A DNA stretch of 64,000 nt from Legionella cherrii (GCF_900635815.1 NZ_LR134173.1:2202001-2266000), one strand, 5' to 3'. Shown: positions 28,235 through 39,106, numbered from the stretch's first letter. The notes: a model not told the origin generated them from the letters alone. Program-made: numbers and translations.

Positions 28235-29254
28235 ATGCACGAAGACGATGAGTCAATTAAAGAACCGGAACTTAAGGATGGGGAATGGACTGAACCAGAC
28301 GATGAATCGCTCTTAATGGCTGAAGACATTGATTCGCTTCTTGAAAAAGATGATGAAGATGAAGAGCTTCATGATTTTACTGATGATATCGCATTTCCTA
28401 CTTTTCGTGGCAAAAATGCTCTAAAAATGATGGATGCGACTCAACTGTATTTGAGCGAAATCGGATTTTCTCCTTTACTTAGCGCTGAAGAAGAAGTGCA
28501 TTATGCAACCCTTGCTTTGAAGGGGGATGTTGCTGCCCGAAAAAAAATGATCGAGTCCAATTTACGTTTGGTCGTTAAAATTTCACGTCGTTATCTTAAT
28601 CGTGGGTTGCCGCTTCTTGATTTAATTGAAGAAGGCAATTTGGGGCTAATGAAGTCCGTAGAGAAATTTGATCCGAAACGAGGTTTTCGATTTTCCACTT
28701 ATGCGACATGGTGGATAAGGCAAACGATTGAACGTGCAATCATGAATCAAACCCGAACAATTCGCTTACCTATCCATGTAGTTAAAGAGCTGAATGTGTA
28801 TCTTAGGGCGGCAAGGCAACTCACCCAAAAATTAGATCATGAGCCTTCACCCGAAGAAATTGCGGAAATGGTTGATAAGCCTCTGGAGGATGTGCAAAAA
28901 CTGCTGGGGTTAAACGATAAGGTAACTTCTGTAGATACCCCCATAGGCTTTGATGAAAATAAATCACTATTGGATACGATCGCTGATGAAAACAGTGTGA
29001 ATCCTGCAGAACTCTTAACCAATGAAAATTTACGCTTACATATAGAATCTTTATTGGATAAATTGACTGAAAATCAACAGCAGGTTATTGCAAGAAGATT
29101 TGGCCTGAGGGGTTTTGAAAAAGCAACTCTGGAGGATGTGGGTAAGGAAATTGATTTAACAAGAGAACGTGTTCGTCAAATTCAAGTTGAAGCATTAAAG
29201 ACATTGCGTGGTTTGTTGGAAAAAATGGGATTAACGCAGGAAGATTTGTTTTAA
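28235..29254 (+). CDS. rpoS: Stationary-phase sigma factor RpoS
   Basis: Sigma-38 family factor of 339 residues, with region 1.2 ([16 protein letters not shown]), region 2 ([35 protein letters not shown]), region 3 and region 4 ([30 protein letters not shown]). An acidic N-terminal extension of about 45 residues precedes it. A TATAAT at 28178-28183, about 50 bp upstream of the ATG, could be a local -10 element. In Legionella, RpoS governs the switch to the transmissive phase, linking this gene to the flagellar genes at the left of the window. Confidence 0.97.
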   Translation: MHEDDESIKEPELKDGEWTEPDDESLLMAEDIDSLLEKDDEDEELHDFTDDIAFPTFRGKNALKMMDATQLYLSEIGFSPLLSAEEEVHYATLALKGDVAARKKMIESNLRLVVKISRRYLNRGLPLLDLIEEGNLGLMKSVEKFDPKRGFRFSTYATWWIRQTIERAIMNQTRTIRLPIHVVKELNVYLRAARQLTQKLDHEPSPEEIAEMVDKPLEDVQKLLGLNDKVTSVDTPIGFDENKSLLDTIADENSVNPAELLTNENLRLHIESLLDKLTENQQQVIARRFGLRGFEKATLEDVGKEIDLTRERVRQIQVEALKTLRGLLEKMGLTQEDLF

Positions 29255-29259
29255 AGAAC

Positions 29260-29279
29260 CTCTCCCGCTTGCGGGAGAG
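29260..29279 (+). terminator. Hairpin downstream of rpoS
   Basis: CTCTCCCGC and GCGGGAGAG form a perfect 9 bp stem with a two-base gap, 5 bp after the rpoS stop. A T-rich run (GGTTTTTTCTC) comes only about 30 bp later, so this may be an imperfect terminator or a member of the CTCTCCC hairpin family seen behind lysS. Confidence 0.5.
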
Positions 29280-29320
29280 AGTTAGGTTAATGTATTAGTT
29301 CGGTTTTTTCTCAGCCTGAT

Positions 29321-30577
29321 TTACGGACACTCAAAATTTGCTTTAAGCCCTTGCCAGCAGTTTGCGTAATCTTTTTGCATCTGAGGAATACGCATTGCTT
29401 GTTCCGTAACTTGCCATACGTCCTTTGTTTCAAACATAAAGGCTAAGGTATTTAAATAAAGTTCAGGTTTAAGTTTTTGTGTTGCAGCCTTTTCGTAACT
29501 TATTTGATCCGGCCCATGGGGTGTCATGCAATTATGAATACTTACTCCACCGGGAGAAAATCCCTCTTTTTTTGCATCATACTCACCTCGAACAAGGCCC
29601 ATGAGCTCATTCATGTAATTACGATGGTAGTAAGGAGGTCTAAAGGTATGCTCAGCAACCATCCATCGAGGAGGGAAAATGACGAAGTCTAAATTGGCTA
29701 CGCCGGGTGTATCACTTTCTGATGTTAATACTGTGAAAATACTTGGATCTGGGTGATCAAAACTTACCGAATTAATTGTATTGAATAAACTCAAGTCATA
29801 ACAATAGGGTGCATAATTACCATGCCAGGCTACTACATTAAGCGGAGAGTGATTGCATTTTGCTGTCCATAATTTATTTTGATACTTACAGATCAGAGTG
29901 ACTTCAGTAATACCTTGTTCAAATGCAGCAAGTGGATATTGAAAATGTCGAGGGTTAGCTAAACCGTTTGCGCCTATAGGTCCTAACTGAGGCAGAGTCA
30001 GCGGATTACCGTTGTTTTCACAAAGGTATCCTTTGGTTTCAGGACCAACAAGCTCCATTTTGAATTTAACACCGCGGGGAATGACGGCTATCATACCAGG
30101 GCAAATATTTAATTTTCCAAATTCAGTGTGTAAATTAATTTCGCCAGAGTAAGGAACAAAAAGCATTTCTCCATCATTATTAGCAAAGTATTTGTTTTGC
30201 ATGGATCGAGTACAATGATAAAGATATGCATTCACATGTTGACTTCCAGCAAGGTGGAACATTCCTTCTACAAAATCAAAATCCTCTTCTTTAAATAAAT
30301 CTATGGGAGACCAACGTAAGGGATTAGGTGACTGTTCTGCATGATAGGGTTTAAACAGTTCCATTTCATAGGCTTGATAGTTGCCTTGAACTACAGAAGG
30401 TAGTATTCGATAAAGCCAGCTGTGCAAATTATTTTGCCTTGGACGAGTAAAGGCCGTTCCACTTAATTGTTCAGCATAAAGCCCTAAGTTACAGTGTTGT
30501 GGTGAATTTTGGCTGGTGGGTAAAGCACCTGGAACTGCTTCAGTTTGATGATGATTACCAAATCCTTGCAAATACAC
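29321..30577 (-). CDS. hmgA: Homogentisate 1,2-dioxygenase
   Basis: Iron(II) dioxygenase opening the aromatic ring of homogentisate in tyrosine degradation. The 418 residues start [19 protein letters not shown] and contain [20 protein letters not shown] with the iron ligands, [12 protein letters not shown] and [10 protein letters not shown]. The start is GTG with AAAGGAG upstream. It is convergent with rpoS. In Legionella, loss of hmgA causes accumulation of homogentisate-derived pyomelanin; the gene appears intact here. Confidence 0.96.
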   Translation of the reverse strand: MYLQGFGNHHQTEAVPGALPTSQNSPQHCNLGLYAEQLSGTAFTRPRQNNLHSWLYRILPSVVQGNYQAYEMELFKPYHAEQSPNPLRWSPIDLFKEEDFDFVEGMFHLAGSQHVNAYLYHCTRSMQNKYFANNDGEMLFVPYSGEINLHTEFGKLNICPGMIAVIPRGVKFKMELVGPETKGYLCENNGNPLTLPQLGPIGANGLANPRHFQYPLAAFEQGITEVTLICKYQNKLWTAKCNHSPLNVVAWHGNYAPYCYDLSLFNTINSVSFDHPDPSIFTVLTSESDTPGVANLDFVIFPPRWMVAEHTFRPPYYHRNYMNELMGLVRGEYDAKKEGFSPGGVSIHNCMTPHGPDQISYEKAATQKLKPELYLNTLAFMFETKDVWQVTEQAMRIPQMQKDYANCWQGLKANFECP

Positions 30578-30630
30578 TGTTGATCTCCTTTAGCGTTTAT
30601 GATTCATTGAATAGCTTAGATGTTTGTATT

Positions 30631-30680
30631 CGTCATCCCAAGTCAACGAGGGAACACCAGAATGTAATTCGGGATGATAG
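30631..30680. repeat. Degenerate copy of CATCCC...GGGATG inverted repeat
   Basis: CGTCATCCCAAGT and TTCGGGATGATAG face each other across about 25 bases, with an internal CGAGGGA reminiscent of the copy at 46375-46454. It lies in the gap between hmgA and yebC, which otherwise holds AT-rich promoter-like DNA (TATAAT at 30811-30816 before yebC). Confidence 0.4.
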
Positions 30681-30851
30681 GGGCAAATAAAGCATCAAGG
30701 CTACATTTCAAAAATTAAAAACTTAATGTTGGTGGCTACTATAGTCTAAAAAAGTTAAAAATGTCGAGCCTAAATGAAAGTTAAGTTATTCTTTTTAACA
30801 AAAGAGCATGTATAATTTATACAAAATTAAATAAGGTTTTGAGGTAGTATT

Positions 30852-31595
30852 ATGGCAGGTCATAGTAAGTGGGCAAATATTAAATTCCGTAAAGGGGTTC
30901 AAGACGCAAAACGTGGAAAAATATTTACTAAATTAATTCGTGAGATTACCGTAGCAGCACGTATGGGAGGAGGGGAAGAGTCCTCCAATCCGCGTTTAAG
31001 AGATGCGGTTAAAAAAGCGCTTGGTGCAAATATGAAGCGTGATACAATTGATAATGCCATCAAACGTGGTGTTGGCGGACTTGATGGCGAAGCAATGACC
31101 GCAATGCGTTACGAAGGTTATGGACCTGGCGGAGTTGCGGTTCTGGTAGATTGTTTATCTGATAATAAAAATCGAACTGTCTCCGAAGTGCGTCATGCAT
31201 TTACGAAAAATGGTGGCAATTTGGGAACGGACGGTTCAGTATCTTATCTCTTTACCAATCAGGGAGAGATTTTGATGGCATCTGGTCAGTCTGAAGAACA
31301 GGTTATGGAAATTGCGATAGATGCAGGAGCCAGTGATGTTTCTGTAGATGAAGGACAAATTGAAGTAATTACTCCTGTTGAGGCCTATCATAGTGTATTA
31401 AATGCGCTAACAGAGGCAGGCCTGGAAATTGAACAATCTCATTTAACCATGCGGGCACAAACTTTAGTCCCTATCGACGATGATTCAGCAGAAAGTCTTT
31501 TAAAGTTAATTGATATGCTGGAAGACCTCGATGATGTGCAAGAGGTATATAGCAATGCTGAATTTTCAGAAAAATTATTAGAATCAATGAATTAA
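30852..31595 (+). CDS. yebC: YebC/PmpR-family regulatory or translation factor
   Basis: 247 residues beginning [14 protein letters not shown], the invariant family start, with [15 protein letters not shown] and [14 protein letters not shown]. Family members have been described both as transcription regulators and as ribosome-associated factors easing translation of proline stretches. That may matter beside a fimV gene rich in Pro-Glu-Pro repeats, but this link is speculation. Its stop overlaps the ruvC start (TAATG), giving a yebC-ruvC-ruvA operon. Confidence 0.96.
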   Translation: MAGHSKWANIKFRKGVQDAKRGKIFTKLIREITVAARMGGGEESSNPRLRDAVKKALGANMKRDTIDNAIKRGVGGLDGEAMTAMRYEGYGPGGVAVLVDCLSDNKNRTVSEVRHAFTKNGGNLGTDGSVSYLFTNQGEILMASGQSEEQVMEIAIDAGASDVSVDEGQIEVITPVEAYHSVLNALTEAGLEIEQSHLTMRAQTLVPIDDDSAESLLKLIDMLEDLDDVQEVYSNAEFSEKLLESMN

Positions 31596-32113
31596 TGAGC
31601 ATTATTTTAGGGATAGATCCCGGATCAAGGATAACCGGATACGGTCTGATAAAAGAATCAGACCGTAAAATCGAATACATTGATAGTGGCTGTATACGTA
31701 CTAATCCAGATAGTGAGTTAAGTCAAAAATTATTGCAAATCTATGATGGTATTTGTCAATTAATGGATCATTATTCACCAGCCGAAGTTGCGATCGAACA
31801 GATATTTATGCATGAAAATCCCAATTCAGCGTTAAAATTAGGGCATGCTCGCGGCGTGGCGATGGTTGCTGCAGCATCACATCGCGTGAAAGTAAGTGAG
31901 TATTCAGCGCGTGAAATCAAGCAAATGGTGGTTGGTTATGGGGCTGCAGAAAAAGCTCAGGTAAGCCATATGGTTGTACATCTTCTTGCATTGAATAAGG
32001 CACCACAAAAAGATGCTGCGGATGCATTGGCTATAGCAATATGTCATAGTCATATGCGTCATAATTTATCATCTGTAATTGGCAGACGAGGATTGAGGAG
32101 ACGGAAGAGATGA
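31595..32113 (+). CDS. ruvC: Holliday junction resolvase RuvC
   Basis: Endonuclease that cuts Holliday junctions in recombination repair. The 172 residues start IILGIDPGSRITGYG with the first catalytic aspartate. Further acidic residues lie in VAIEQIF and KDAADALAIAICH. It overlaps yebC by 1 bp and ruvA by 4 bp. The tail is basic (GRRGLRRRKR). Confidence 0.97.
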   Translation: MSIILGIDPGSRITGYGLIKESDRKIEYIDSGCIRTNPDSELSQKLLQIYDGICQLMDHYSPAEVAIEQIFMHENPNSALKLGHARGVAMVAAASHRVKVSEYSAREIKQMVVGYGAAEKAQVSHMVVHLLALNKAPQKDAADALAIAICHSHMRHNLSSVIGRRGLRRRKR

Positions 32114-32709
32114 TTGGTTGGTTGGATGGGCAGATTATAGATAAGCATCAACCAGGAAAATTGGTTCTTAATGTCCATGGCGTTGGATACGATGTTGAAA
32201 CTTCATTAAATACCTTTTTTCAACTAGAAAGCATCAATGGTTCTATAGGATTACATATACATACAGTAGTGCGTGAGGATGCTTTATTGTTATATGGTTT
32301 TCTAGAGCGACAAGAAAGAGAGTTGTTCAGAGCGTTAATTAAGGTAAATGGTATTGGCCCCAAAGTCGCTATGTCGATACTTTCTAGTACTACTCCGAAT
32401 GAGTTTATACAATGCATTCAACAGGAAAATGCCTCTTTTTTAATGAAATTGCCTGGTATAGGTAAAAAAACTGCGGAGCGTTTGGTTGTTGAAATGCGTG
32501 ACAGTATAAAACAATTTTCTGGCTCCGTTTCTAACTCACTGAGTAAAGCGATTCCTCTGATGAATGGGCCAGATGAAGCAGTGAGTGCTTTAGAAGCCTT
32601 AGGCTATAAGCCTCAAGAGGCATTAAAAGCAGTCAATAAGATAAATGATGGCTCTAAAAGTTGTGAACAGTTAATTCGTGATGCACTACAAGTTTTGGCG
32701 GTTCGATAA
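32110..32709 (+). CDS. ruvA: Holliday junction DNA-binding protein RuvA
   Basis: Tetrameric junction-binding subunit of the RuvAB branch-migration motor. The 199 residues contain the OB-fold domain (MIGWLDGQIIDK), the two helix-hairpin-helix motifs (LIKVNGIGPKVAMSIL and LMKLPGIGKKTAERLVVEM) and the C-terminal RuvB-interacting domain (AVSALEALGYKPQEA). It overlaps ruvC by 4 bp. No ruvB follows; the next gene is on the opposite strand. Confidence 0.97.
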   Translation: MIGWLDGQIIDKHQPGKLVLNVHGVGYDVETSLNTFFQLESINGSIGLHIHTVVREDALLLYGFLERQERELFRALIKVNGIGPKVAMSILSSTTPNEFIQCIQQENASFLMKLPGIGKKTAERLVVEMRDSIKQFSGSVSNSLSKAIPLMNGPDEAVSALEALGYKPQEALKAVNKINDGSKSCEQLIRDALQVLAVR

Positions 32710-32787
32710 GGTAACAAATGGTTGTTTAAGTGTTTTTAGCCTGGATTACGCTACATTAATTCGGCTACAGAAAATAAAAGGTTCACC

Positions 32788-34197
32788 TTATTTTTCCTCG
32801 ATAGGAACAAAAAATCTTACAATTAAACCGGTGCCTTCTTTTGGAGTATCCAACATGAGTCTTCCACCATGTAACTCGGCAATCTGTTGAACTATGGCCA
32901 AGCCAAGACCACTGCCTGGGCTCTTGTTTCCGAGGACGCGGAAGAAACGTTCAAAAACACGCGATTGCAATTCTGGAGGAATACCTGGTCCATTATCACT
33001 GACCTCAAGCATTATCTCATTTTGCAGTTTAGCTAAACGCACTATAATCCGACCATGTTCATTACAGTAACGTATCGCGTTATCTACAAGATTACGAATT
33101 AATATTCCCAGCGCAGTTGAGTTGCCATAAACAGTTAAATTTTCAGCATCGCTTTCAAATTCAAGGTCAATTTGTTTTTCCACAGCAGCTGGTGCAAGCA
33201 TGGCAAGTATTTCGCGGGTTAGCCTGCTTAAATTGACTTCATCCTTTTCTTCCATATGAGCCGCTTCGGGTACAAGTCGACTCATAGTTAGTAATTGTTG
33301 GACTATATGGGTACTGCGATTAACGCTTGCAATAAGTTTTTGTAATGCCTGGTTTTTTTCTTCCACGTCATTAGAATGCAATGCAACTTGTGCTTGGGTT
33401 TTAAGTGCAGCCAGAGGTGTGCGTAATTCATGTGCTGCATCAGCAGCAAATCGTTTTTCGCGTTCAAATCCTTCTTTAAGTCTAAAGAACAATTTATTTA
33501 ACTCATCGATCACCGGCTTAATTTCTTCAGGTACCTCATGCAAATCAACAGGCTCAAGATGGCTGGGAGCACGGTTGGCTACCTCTTCGGCCACTTTATC
33601 TAAGCTATCTAATCCTCGACCAATAATAATCCAAATTAGCAAACCAGATAATGGAAAAGTTAAAAGCATAATGTAGAGATCATCTTGCGCGATTCGATGA
33701 CCCAGTTCATTTCGTGTATCGTAACGCTCGGCTAAAACAGTACGGATTCCTGCTTTATCATTGTAGGTAGTGAAAACACGCCAATCTTGTTTTGATATTT
33801 TTTTATCACTAAACCCATCTACTTCAGAGGTTAAAGGGATTTTGGGGGCTGAAGACGAGTGTAACAATAATTTTCCACCATTGGTCCAAACTTGAAAATT
33901 AAACTTATCCAGGTAGTTTTCCGGAGGTTCTTCATTCAAAAATCGTTTTTGATAGTAGGTATCAATTTTTTGAGGGATCGTTTCAAGTGCTTCTTGAATT
34001 TTAGACAGAGGGCGCTCATGAAGATCATCACCTAATAACGCTTGATATGAAAGAGCAGAAACGGCCATTAAACTGTCCAAGTGATCTTGAATGTCTTTTT
34101 GATCCAGGTAATAGTTACCTATAGCAGTTAATGTGGTCGTTATAGTAATTGCCAACAATAGATTTATGAGAAGAAATTTTCTTATAGATGATTTCAC
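32788..34197 (-). CDS. pmrB: Sensor histidine kinase, PmrB/QseC type
   Basis: 469 residues. An N-terminal membrane helix (11-30), a periplasmic sensor of about 150 residues, a second helix (about 175-195) and a HAMP-like linker precede the H-box AADAAHELRTPLAAL (His256). An N-box (LVDNAIRYCNEHG), G1 (VSDNGPGIP) and G2 (GSGLGLAIV) follow. It overlaps the upstream response regulator by 4 bp. The pairing and position near rpoS match what I recall of Legionella PmrB, which with PmrA controls many Dot/Icm effector genes. The gene name rests on that synteny. Confidence 0.85.
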   Translation of the reverse strand: MKSSIRKFLLINLLLAITITTTLTAIGNYYLDQKDIQDHLDSLMAVSALSYQALLGDDLHERPLSKIQEALETIPQKIDTYYQKRFLNEEPPENYLDKFNFQVWTNGGKLLLHSSSAPKIPLTSEVDGFSDKKISKQDWRVFTTYNDKAGIRTVLAERYDTRNELGHRIAQDDLYIMLLTFPLSGLLIWIIIGRGLDSLDKVAEEVANRAPSHLEPVDLHEVPEEIKPVIDELNKLFFRLKEGFEREKRFAADAAHELRTPLAALKTQAQVALHSNDVEEKNQALQKLIASVNRSTHIVQQLLTMSRLVPEAAHMEEKDEVNLSRLTREILAMLAPAAVEKQIDLEFESDAENLTVYGNSTALGILIRNLVDNAIRYCNEHGRIIVRLAKLQNEIMLEVSDNGPGIPPELQSRVFERFFRVLGNKSPGSGLGLAIVQQIAELHGGRLMLDTPKEGTGLIVRFFVPIEEK

Positions 34198-34871
34198 GAT
34201 ACAGCTATACCATCATTTTTTTCTGCCATATATCCAACACCTCTTATCGTCCTGATAAAGTTGGCATTAAGCTTTTTACGTAAATTATGTATATGAACTT
34301 CCAATGCATTACTGTCTACATCTTCTTCCCAGCCATAAATGCTTTGCATCAGTTGTTCGCGGGATAAAACTTGCCCGCTGTTTTCGAGAAGCTTTTGTAA
34401 GAGTGCGAACTCTCTGCGTGGCACATTAACTAAAACATCATCAACGAATACTGAGTGAGCAGCCGGATCCAGGGTAATATTTCTATATTGCAGAACTGAA
34501 TCAGCACGACCTTGTGACCGTCTGACCAGAGCTCTGATTCGTGCACTGAGTTCATTGAGGTCGAAGGGTTTTATCAGGTAATCATCTGCTCCACTATCCA
34601 AGCCTTTTACTCGATCTTCGACTGATTCGCGAGCAGTTAGAATAATAATGGGAGTAGGATTGCCATCATGTCGTACACTTTGTAATAATGCGAGTCCGGA
34701 GAGTTTAGGTAAACCTAAATCTAAAATAATTAGCTCAAATGACTCAGATTTTAAAGCGGCACGAGCGGCTTCACCATCTTTAAGCCAATCTACAATATAG
34801 CCAAACTGGGTTAAGCCGGTTTTAACCGCATCACCAAGTAACTCGTCATCTTCAACTAGCAATAGTCTCAT
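34194..34871 (-). CDS. pmrA: Response regulator, OmpR family, PmrA-like
   Basis: 225 residues. The receiver domain has phospho-acceptor Asp51 in LIILDLGLP, an acidic VEDDE pocket and the switch Lys in DDYLIKPFD. The C-terminal winged helix is of OmpR/PhoB type (VPRREFALLQKLL, SREQLMQSIYGW, LEVHIHNLRKKL, IRTIRGVGYM). It is translated first in the pair and is probably coupled to the kinase gene. If it is the true PmrA, it would be the effector-gene activator and could act on orphan genes in this same window; I did not find a convincing PmrA box by eye. Confidence 0.88.
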   Translation of the reverse strand: MRLLLVEDDELLGDAVKTGLTQFGYIVDWLKDGEAARAALKSESFELIILDLGLPKLSGLALLQSVRHDGNPTPIIILTARESVEDRVKGLDSGADDYLIKPFDLNELSARIRALVRRSQGRADSVLQYRNITLDPAAHSVFVDDVLVNVPRREFALLQKLLENSGQVLSREQLMQSIYGWEEDVDSNALEVHIHNLRKKLNANFIRTIRGVGYMAEKNDGIAVS

Positions 34872-34879
34872 TCTTGCTC

Positions 34880-35425
34880 CTATTGTTTTTCAAGGCCGGT
34901 TTCATCCATATGTTTTGTAAGATAAAAAGCTTGAATTAACACAAAAAGCAGAGTAAAACCAACCCCACCAAATAACTTAAAGTTAACCCAGGCATCAGTA
35001 TTGAAGTTATAGGCAACATAAATATTTACTGCACCCATTAAAAGGAAAAATAATACCCATGCCATATTAAGCCTATGCCATATTTTTCCAGGGAGTGTTA
35101 CGTTGGCTTCCATCATTTTTTGGATTAATGGCTTACTTCCAATATAACCCGAGCTGAAAAAAGCAAGAGCCGAGAGCCAATAAATACCTGTTGGTTTCCA
35201 TTTAATAAACCAGGGATTGTGGAAGAAAAGCGTTGCCCCCCCCAAAACCATGATGATGGCGAGGCTTATTAAATGCATTTTTTCATAATGTTGGAATTTT
35301 AATCTGTAAAAAGCTACCTGACTTAAAGAGGCAATCATAGCAATAGCTGTCGCGGTATAGATACCAAAAAATTTGTATACTATAAAAAATAAAACTATAG
35401 GAAAAAAATCAAATAGTAATTTCAT
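34880..35425 (-). CDS. yciB: Septation protein A / inner membrane protein YciB
   Basis: 181 residues with five or six membrane helices, starting [15 protein letters not shown] as in the YciB/IspZ family. [20 protein letters not shown] and [20 protein letters not shown] are characteristic. The open frame begins 15 bp earlier, but ATG 35425 gives the family N-terminus. Members affect cell envelope synthesis and division. It ends 8 bp before pmrA, so all three may be one transcript. Confidence 0.93.
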   Translation of the reverse strand: MKLLFDFFPIVLFFIVYKFFGIYTATAIAMIASLSQVAFYRLKFQHYEKMHLISLAIIMVLGGATLFFHNPWFIKWKPTGIYWLSALAFFSSGYIGSKPLIQKMMEANVTLPGKIWHRLNMAWVLFFLLMGAVNIYVAYNFNTDAWVNFKLFGGVGFTLLFVLIQAFYLTKHMDETGLEKQ

Positions 35426-35626
35426 ATATCTTAAATACAATAAAATAAGTTACTTTGATTATAACACAAGTTTTTGTGCTCTCCTCCTTGCTTTATACCA
35501 GAAATGAAAAATAATTGTTAATAACGTACAATTGTGGAGTTCATAAAAACGATCCGCCTATTTAAGGATCAGAATGATAAAAACCTAAAATCAAAAAAAA
35601 TCTTCTTAGTTCTTCCTAAGACAAAA

Positions 35627-37063
35627 CTAACCAACGAATAATTTTTGTCCAGAATATAATGGGTCATTCCGCTTAAGCCCTGGGTTTAATGCAATGATAC
35701 GTTCTATGCTGGTTTTATGTTGTTGGGCAATGGCGCTAAGGCTGTCGCCTTTTTTTACAATATATTGAATGGGTTGATTTACTTTTTTCCATATCAAAAG
35801 TTGTTGCCCTTTTTGTAATGGTTGATTGCTTGCTAATTTATTCCATGCCTGAATATCTTGGGGACTGACACCATAAGTTTTTACCAGTTTTTGGTACGTA
35901 TCATTTTCCTGAACAATGTGAATGACACGATGATTTCGTACCGCTGCTATTTGATGTTCCAAGGGGATGGTCGCAGCAGCGGGTTCTTTTTTAACAACAG
36001 CAGGAGCATTTTTGGTACTGGGGATCAAAATGGATTGATTGGGGCTAATTTGATCAGTTGTTAGCTGGTTTAATTGTTTTATTAAACTAACTGTTGTGTG
36101 ATATCGAACGGCAATGTTGTCTAGGCTATCTCCCGGTTGCACGGTATGTTTTTCCCAGCTTACCCGTTTTTCCTCAGGAAGATTGGCAAGATTTAAAATG
36201 AATTGGTGTACTTTCTGCGCGGGAATAAGCAATTTAATCGGTTTATGGGGATCAGTGGTCCAACGATTAAATCCTGGGTTTAATTTAATTAACTCTCTAT
36301 AGCTAATCCCCGCCATTTTTGCAGCGTGATTCAAATCAATTGGGCTTCCTATATTTACTTCCTGGAAATAAGGAAGATAGGGAATTTCAGGCAATATTAA
36401 ATGATATTGACCTGGATTTTTTATGATTTCCGCTAAGGCAAATAGGCGTGGAACATAAATTTGAGTTTCACTTGGAACAGGTAATTCCCAAAAATTTACT
36501 GAGCGATTCCCTGTGCTTTTGATCGCCCGATCAATCGTGCCTTCTCCGGCATCATAAGCTGCTATGGCTAATACCCAATTGCCATTAAAGAATTTATTGA
36601 GATACATCAGATAGCTTAGTGCGGCATCAGTTGATGAGCTGATGCTACGTCGGGCATCAAACCACCAATCTTGTTTTAAGCCTAAACCTGCTCCTGTACG
36701 TGGCATTAATTGCCATAATCCAGCAGCACCAGCTCCAGAGTATGCAAAAGGGTCAAAAGCGCTTTCAATCATGGGGAGTAGGGCCAATTCACCAGGAAGC
36801 TTTCTTTTTTTTACTTCAACAATTATATGATAAATGTAGGGTTCGGATTGACGACATACTTTATGAAGATAGCTCGGATGAGCAACCAGCCATCTAATTT
36901 GCGCTTGTACTTCAGCTCGTGACGTTTCATGATTTAAAGAGAATTCATTGCGTAATACTTCCCATACATCAGGCGCTGCAAGTGCTAATGACCCATTAGT
37001 AATACCAAAAAAAATGAGTAAACAGAATAAAAAATCTTTTATTTTGAAAAACTTAATTTTCAA
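35627..37063 (-). CDS. mltD: Membrane-bound lytic murein transglycosylase D
   Basis: 478 residues that cleave peptidoglycan glycan strands. A signal peptide (to about residue 30, no clear lipobox) precedes the SLT domain, with catalytic Glu100 in LLPMIESAFDP, GAAGLWQLMP and AIAAYDAGEG. Three C-terminal LysM modules follow, near residues 310-350 (HTVQPGDSLDNIA), 385-425 (HIVQENDTYQKLV) and 432-476 (YIVKKGDSLSAIA). MltD of enterics has two LysM modules, so this is slightly extended. Confidence 0.95.
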   Translation of the reverse strand: MKIKFFKIKDFLFCLLIFFGITNGSLALAAPDVWEVLRNEFSLNHETSRAEVQAQIRWLVAHPSYLHKVCRQSEPYIYHIIVEVKKRKLPGELALLPMIESAFDPFAYSGAGAAGLWQLMPRTGAGLGLKQDWWFDARRSISSSTDAALSYLMYLNKFFNGNWVLAIAAYDAGEGTIDRAIKSTGNRSVNFWELPVPSETQIYVPRLFALAEIIKNPGQYHLILPEIPYLPYFQEVNIGSPIDLNHAAKMAGISYRELIKLNPGFNRWTTDPHKPIKLLIPAQKVHQFILNLANLPEEKRVSWEKHTVQPGDSLDNIAVRYHTTVSLIKQLNQLTTDQISPNQSILIPSTKNAPAVVKKEPAAATIPLEHQIAAVRNHRVIHIVQENDTYQKLVKTYGVSPQDIQAWNKLASNQPLQKGQQLLIWKKVNQPIQYIVKKGDSLSAIAQQHKTSIERIIALNPGLKRNDPLYSGQKLFVG

Positions 37064-37179
37064 TGGCTATTACCTATGAATATTATTGGGTATCGAGTTT
37101 ACTAAAATTAGTTATAGGATTAAACCCTTTTTGCATTCAACTAATCCATAAAGAACCAAATTAATCCTTTTTGGTTAAA

Positions 37180-37944
37180 TTATTTAAATGAATTTTTTTC
37201 TTCTCTTAAAACTCTAAATATTTCTAATGAGCTCTTTGATGTCGCTCCATGTGTCAATGCGTATTTTTGCACTTCTGCTTGATCAGTACGTAAAAAGGGA
37301 TTAATCAATAATTCTTGTTCTAACGTTGACGGAAGGGTACAGGAATAGGGTGAGTTTTGTATTTTTTGCAAGTATTTTTGAATCGTAGAGTTATTAGGTT
37401 CTACTGTTTGTGCAAAGCGTAAATTTTGTTGGGTATATTCATGGGCACAAAATATTTTTGTGGTGAGAGGTAATGCTTTAAACAGATTTAGTGATTGATG
37501 CAATTGCTCTAAAGTTCCATCAAAAACACGCCCGCAACCCGCTGAAAAAAGTGTATCACCGCAAAATAATAATTTTTGCTGAGGTTCATAATAGCTAATA
37601 TGGCTTGAGGTATGTCCTGGATTGAATAAAATTTTGAAAACACATTTTCCCACGTTAATAATTTGATTCTCTTGCACCGTAGTATCTATATTGGGAATGC
37701 GTGGATCACTGGGACCGTACACTGTGCAGGAGTGATAGGCCTTGAGTAATTGACTTACACCACCAATATGATCTTGATGGTGGTGAGTTAATAAGATGGC
37801 ACGCAATTTTAGCTGATTTTCCTGAGCAAATTGCAATACTGGCTCTGCGTCACCTGGATCTACGCAGTCAAATAAGCCTGTGGTTTTGTCAACAATCGAC
37901 CAAATATAATTATCTGAAAAAGCAGGAATAGGAACAATAGTCAT
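37180..37944 (-). CDS. gloB: Hydroxyacylglutathione hydrolase (glyoxalase II)
   Basis: Metallo-beta-lactamase-fold enzyme that hydrolyses S-lactoylglutathione in methylglyoxal detoxification. The 254 residues open with [15 protein letters not shown]. They carry the metal motif [11 protein letters not shown], the third His in NPGHTSSHI, and [28 protein letters not shown]. The start overlaps the end of rlmJ by 4 bp, indicating one transcript. Confidence 0.96.
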   Translation of the reverse strand: MTIVPIPAFSDNYIWSIVDKTTGLFDCVDPGDAEPVLQFAQENQLKLRAILLTHHHQDHIGGVSQLLKAYHSCTVYGPSDPRIPNIDTTVQENQIINVGKCVFKILFNPGHTSSHISYYEPQQKLLFCGDTLFSAGCGRVFDGTLEQLHQSLNLFKALPLTTKIFCAHEYTQQNLRFAQTVEPNNSTIQKYLQKIQNSPYSCTLPSTLEQELLINPFLRTDQAEVQKYALTHGATSKSSLEIFRVLREEKNSFK

Positions 37945-38774
37945 GAATGGCTCTCAATAAGGTAAGAGGAAACACCTGGATTAAAATAAACTTTCAGTGA
38001 GTTTAATACTATTTGCATTTCTTCAGCTAAGGTAAAAGGGGGATTGATTATCCATAGACCACAACCAGTCATACCCTCGATGGAAGTTGATGTCAGACTA
38101 AACTCAATGTGTAAACTATTTTTGGCGTTAATTTCTTTCATACCTCTATTGAGTTTATCCGTTAATTTTTTATTGACCAATGGATACCAAAGACAAAACA
38201 CTCCTGTAGCAAAACGCGAATAAGCATGTTTTATTGCAATGGGAATTTCTTTATATTCTTCTTTTACTTCAAACGAAGGATCAATAAAAATCAGCCCTCT
38301 CTTTTCTGGCGGAGGAAGTAATGCGTTCATCGCTACTATGCCGTCAGTATTGCTAAAATGTACCTTTTTATTCAAGCGATGCAATTGGTTCAGTGCTTCA
38401 AATTCCCTAGGATGAAGCTCGCAAAAATACATTCTATCTTGTACCCGTAATTTATTTATGGTTAAAAAAGGCGAACCGGGATAGGATCTTAAAGCATGAG
38501 TAGGATTAAGCTTCTTAATGACTTGAATGTAGTCTTGAAAAACAGGAGGAAGTGAATCTCGTTCCGACCAGACCAATTCAATACCCTGTTTGTATTCTTG
38601 TGTTTTTTCAGCTTGTTTGTTTTTTAAATCATATAAACCCTTTCCTGAATGCGTTTCAAGATAAAATAGGGGCTTTTCTTTACGAATTAGGTAGTCCAGA
38701 AGACGTGTTAAAGCAATATGTTTGATTACATCTGCAAAATTTCCTGCATGATAGCCGTGTTGATAACTGAGCAT
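37941..38774 (-). CDS. rlmJ: 23S rRNA (adenine(2030)-N6)-methyltransferase RlmJ
   Basis: 277 residues starting [19 protein letters not shown], the signature of the RlmJ (YhiR/DUF519) family. It has the SAM-site [11 protein letters not shown] and the catalytic NPPF/DPSF-type motif as [12 protein letters not shown]. It methylates A2030 of 23S rRNA in E. coli. It is co-transcribed with gloB and divergent from the small acidic protein gene. Confidence 0.95.
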   Translation of the reverse strand: MLSYQHGYHAGNFADVIKHIALTRLLDYLIRKEKPLFYLETHSGKGLYDLKNKQAEKTQEYKQGIELVWSERDSLPPVFQDYIQVIKKLNPTHALRSYPGSPFLTINKLRVQDRMYFCELHPREFEALNQLHRLNKKVHFSNTDGIVAMNALLPPPEKRGLIFIDPSFEVKEEYKEIPIAIKHAYSRFATGVFCLWYPLVNKKLTDKLNRGMKEINAKNSLHIEFSLTSTSIEGMTGCGLWIINPPFTLAEEMQIVLNSLKVYFNPGVSSYLIESHS

Positions 38775-38843
38775 GTGGTTCCTAAAACATTTTTAATGAT
38801 TGTCTACTATACTCTTTTTAAGACAGTATAAAAGGGGAAAGCT

Positions 38844-39041
38844 ATGGGACTTCACGAAGATTATGATGACCAATCATTCTCTGATTATAATTATGATGAC
38901 GATATTGACTCTTCAGATCATCGAAAGAACGTGAGACGTATGCTCGAAGAAAAGCTAGAGCGTAAACGTTTAAAAGAAGAGTTTAAAGATGATTTTGATG
39001 AGTTGAGTGGTGATTTTGATTGGGATATTTTAGACAAATAA
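38844..39041 (+). CDS. Small PA3496-like acidic/charged protein
   Basis: 65 residues. An Asp/Tyr-rich N-terminus (YDDQSFSDYNYDDD) is followed by a charged helix (RRMLEEKLERKRLKEEF) and an acidic end. The overall pattern matches small proteins named PA3496 family in gammaproteobacteria, for which no firm function is known to me. The start is preceded by GGGGAAAGC. It is coded on its own between divergent rlmJ and convergent folD. Confidence 0.7.
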   Translation: MGLHEDYDDQSFSDYNYDDDIDSSDHRKNVRRMLEEKLERKRLKEEFKDDFDELSGDFDWDILDK

Positions 39042-39106
39042 TTATTTTGACCCCGGCCTAGACGTTTAACCCAGGGCAAATAACCTTTAAGTGCTTGCTT
39101 TGCACA

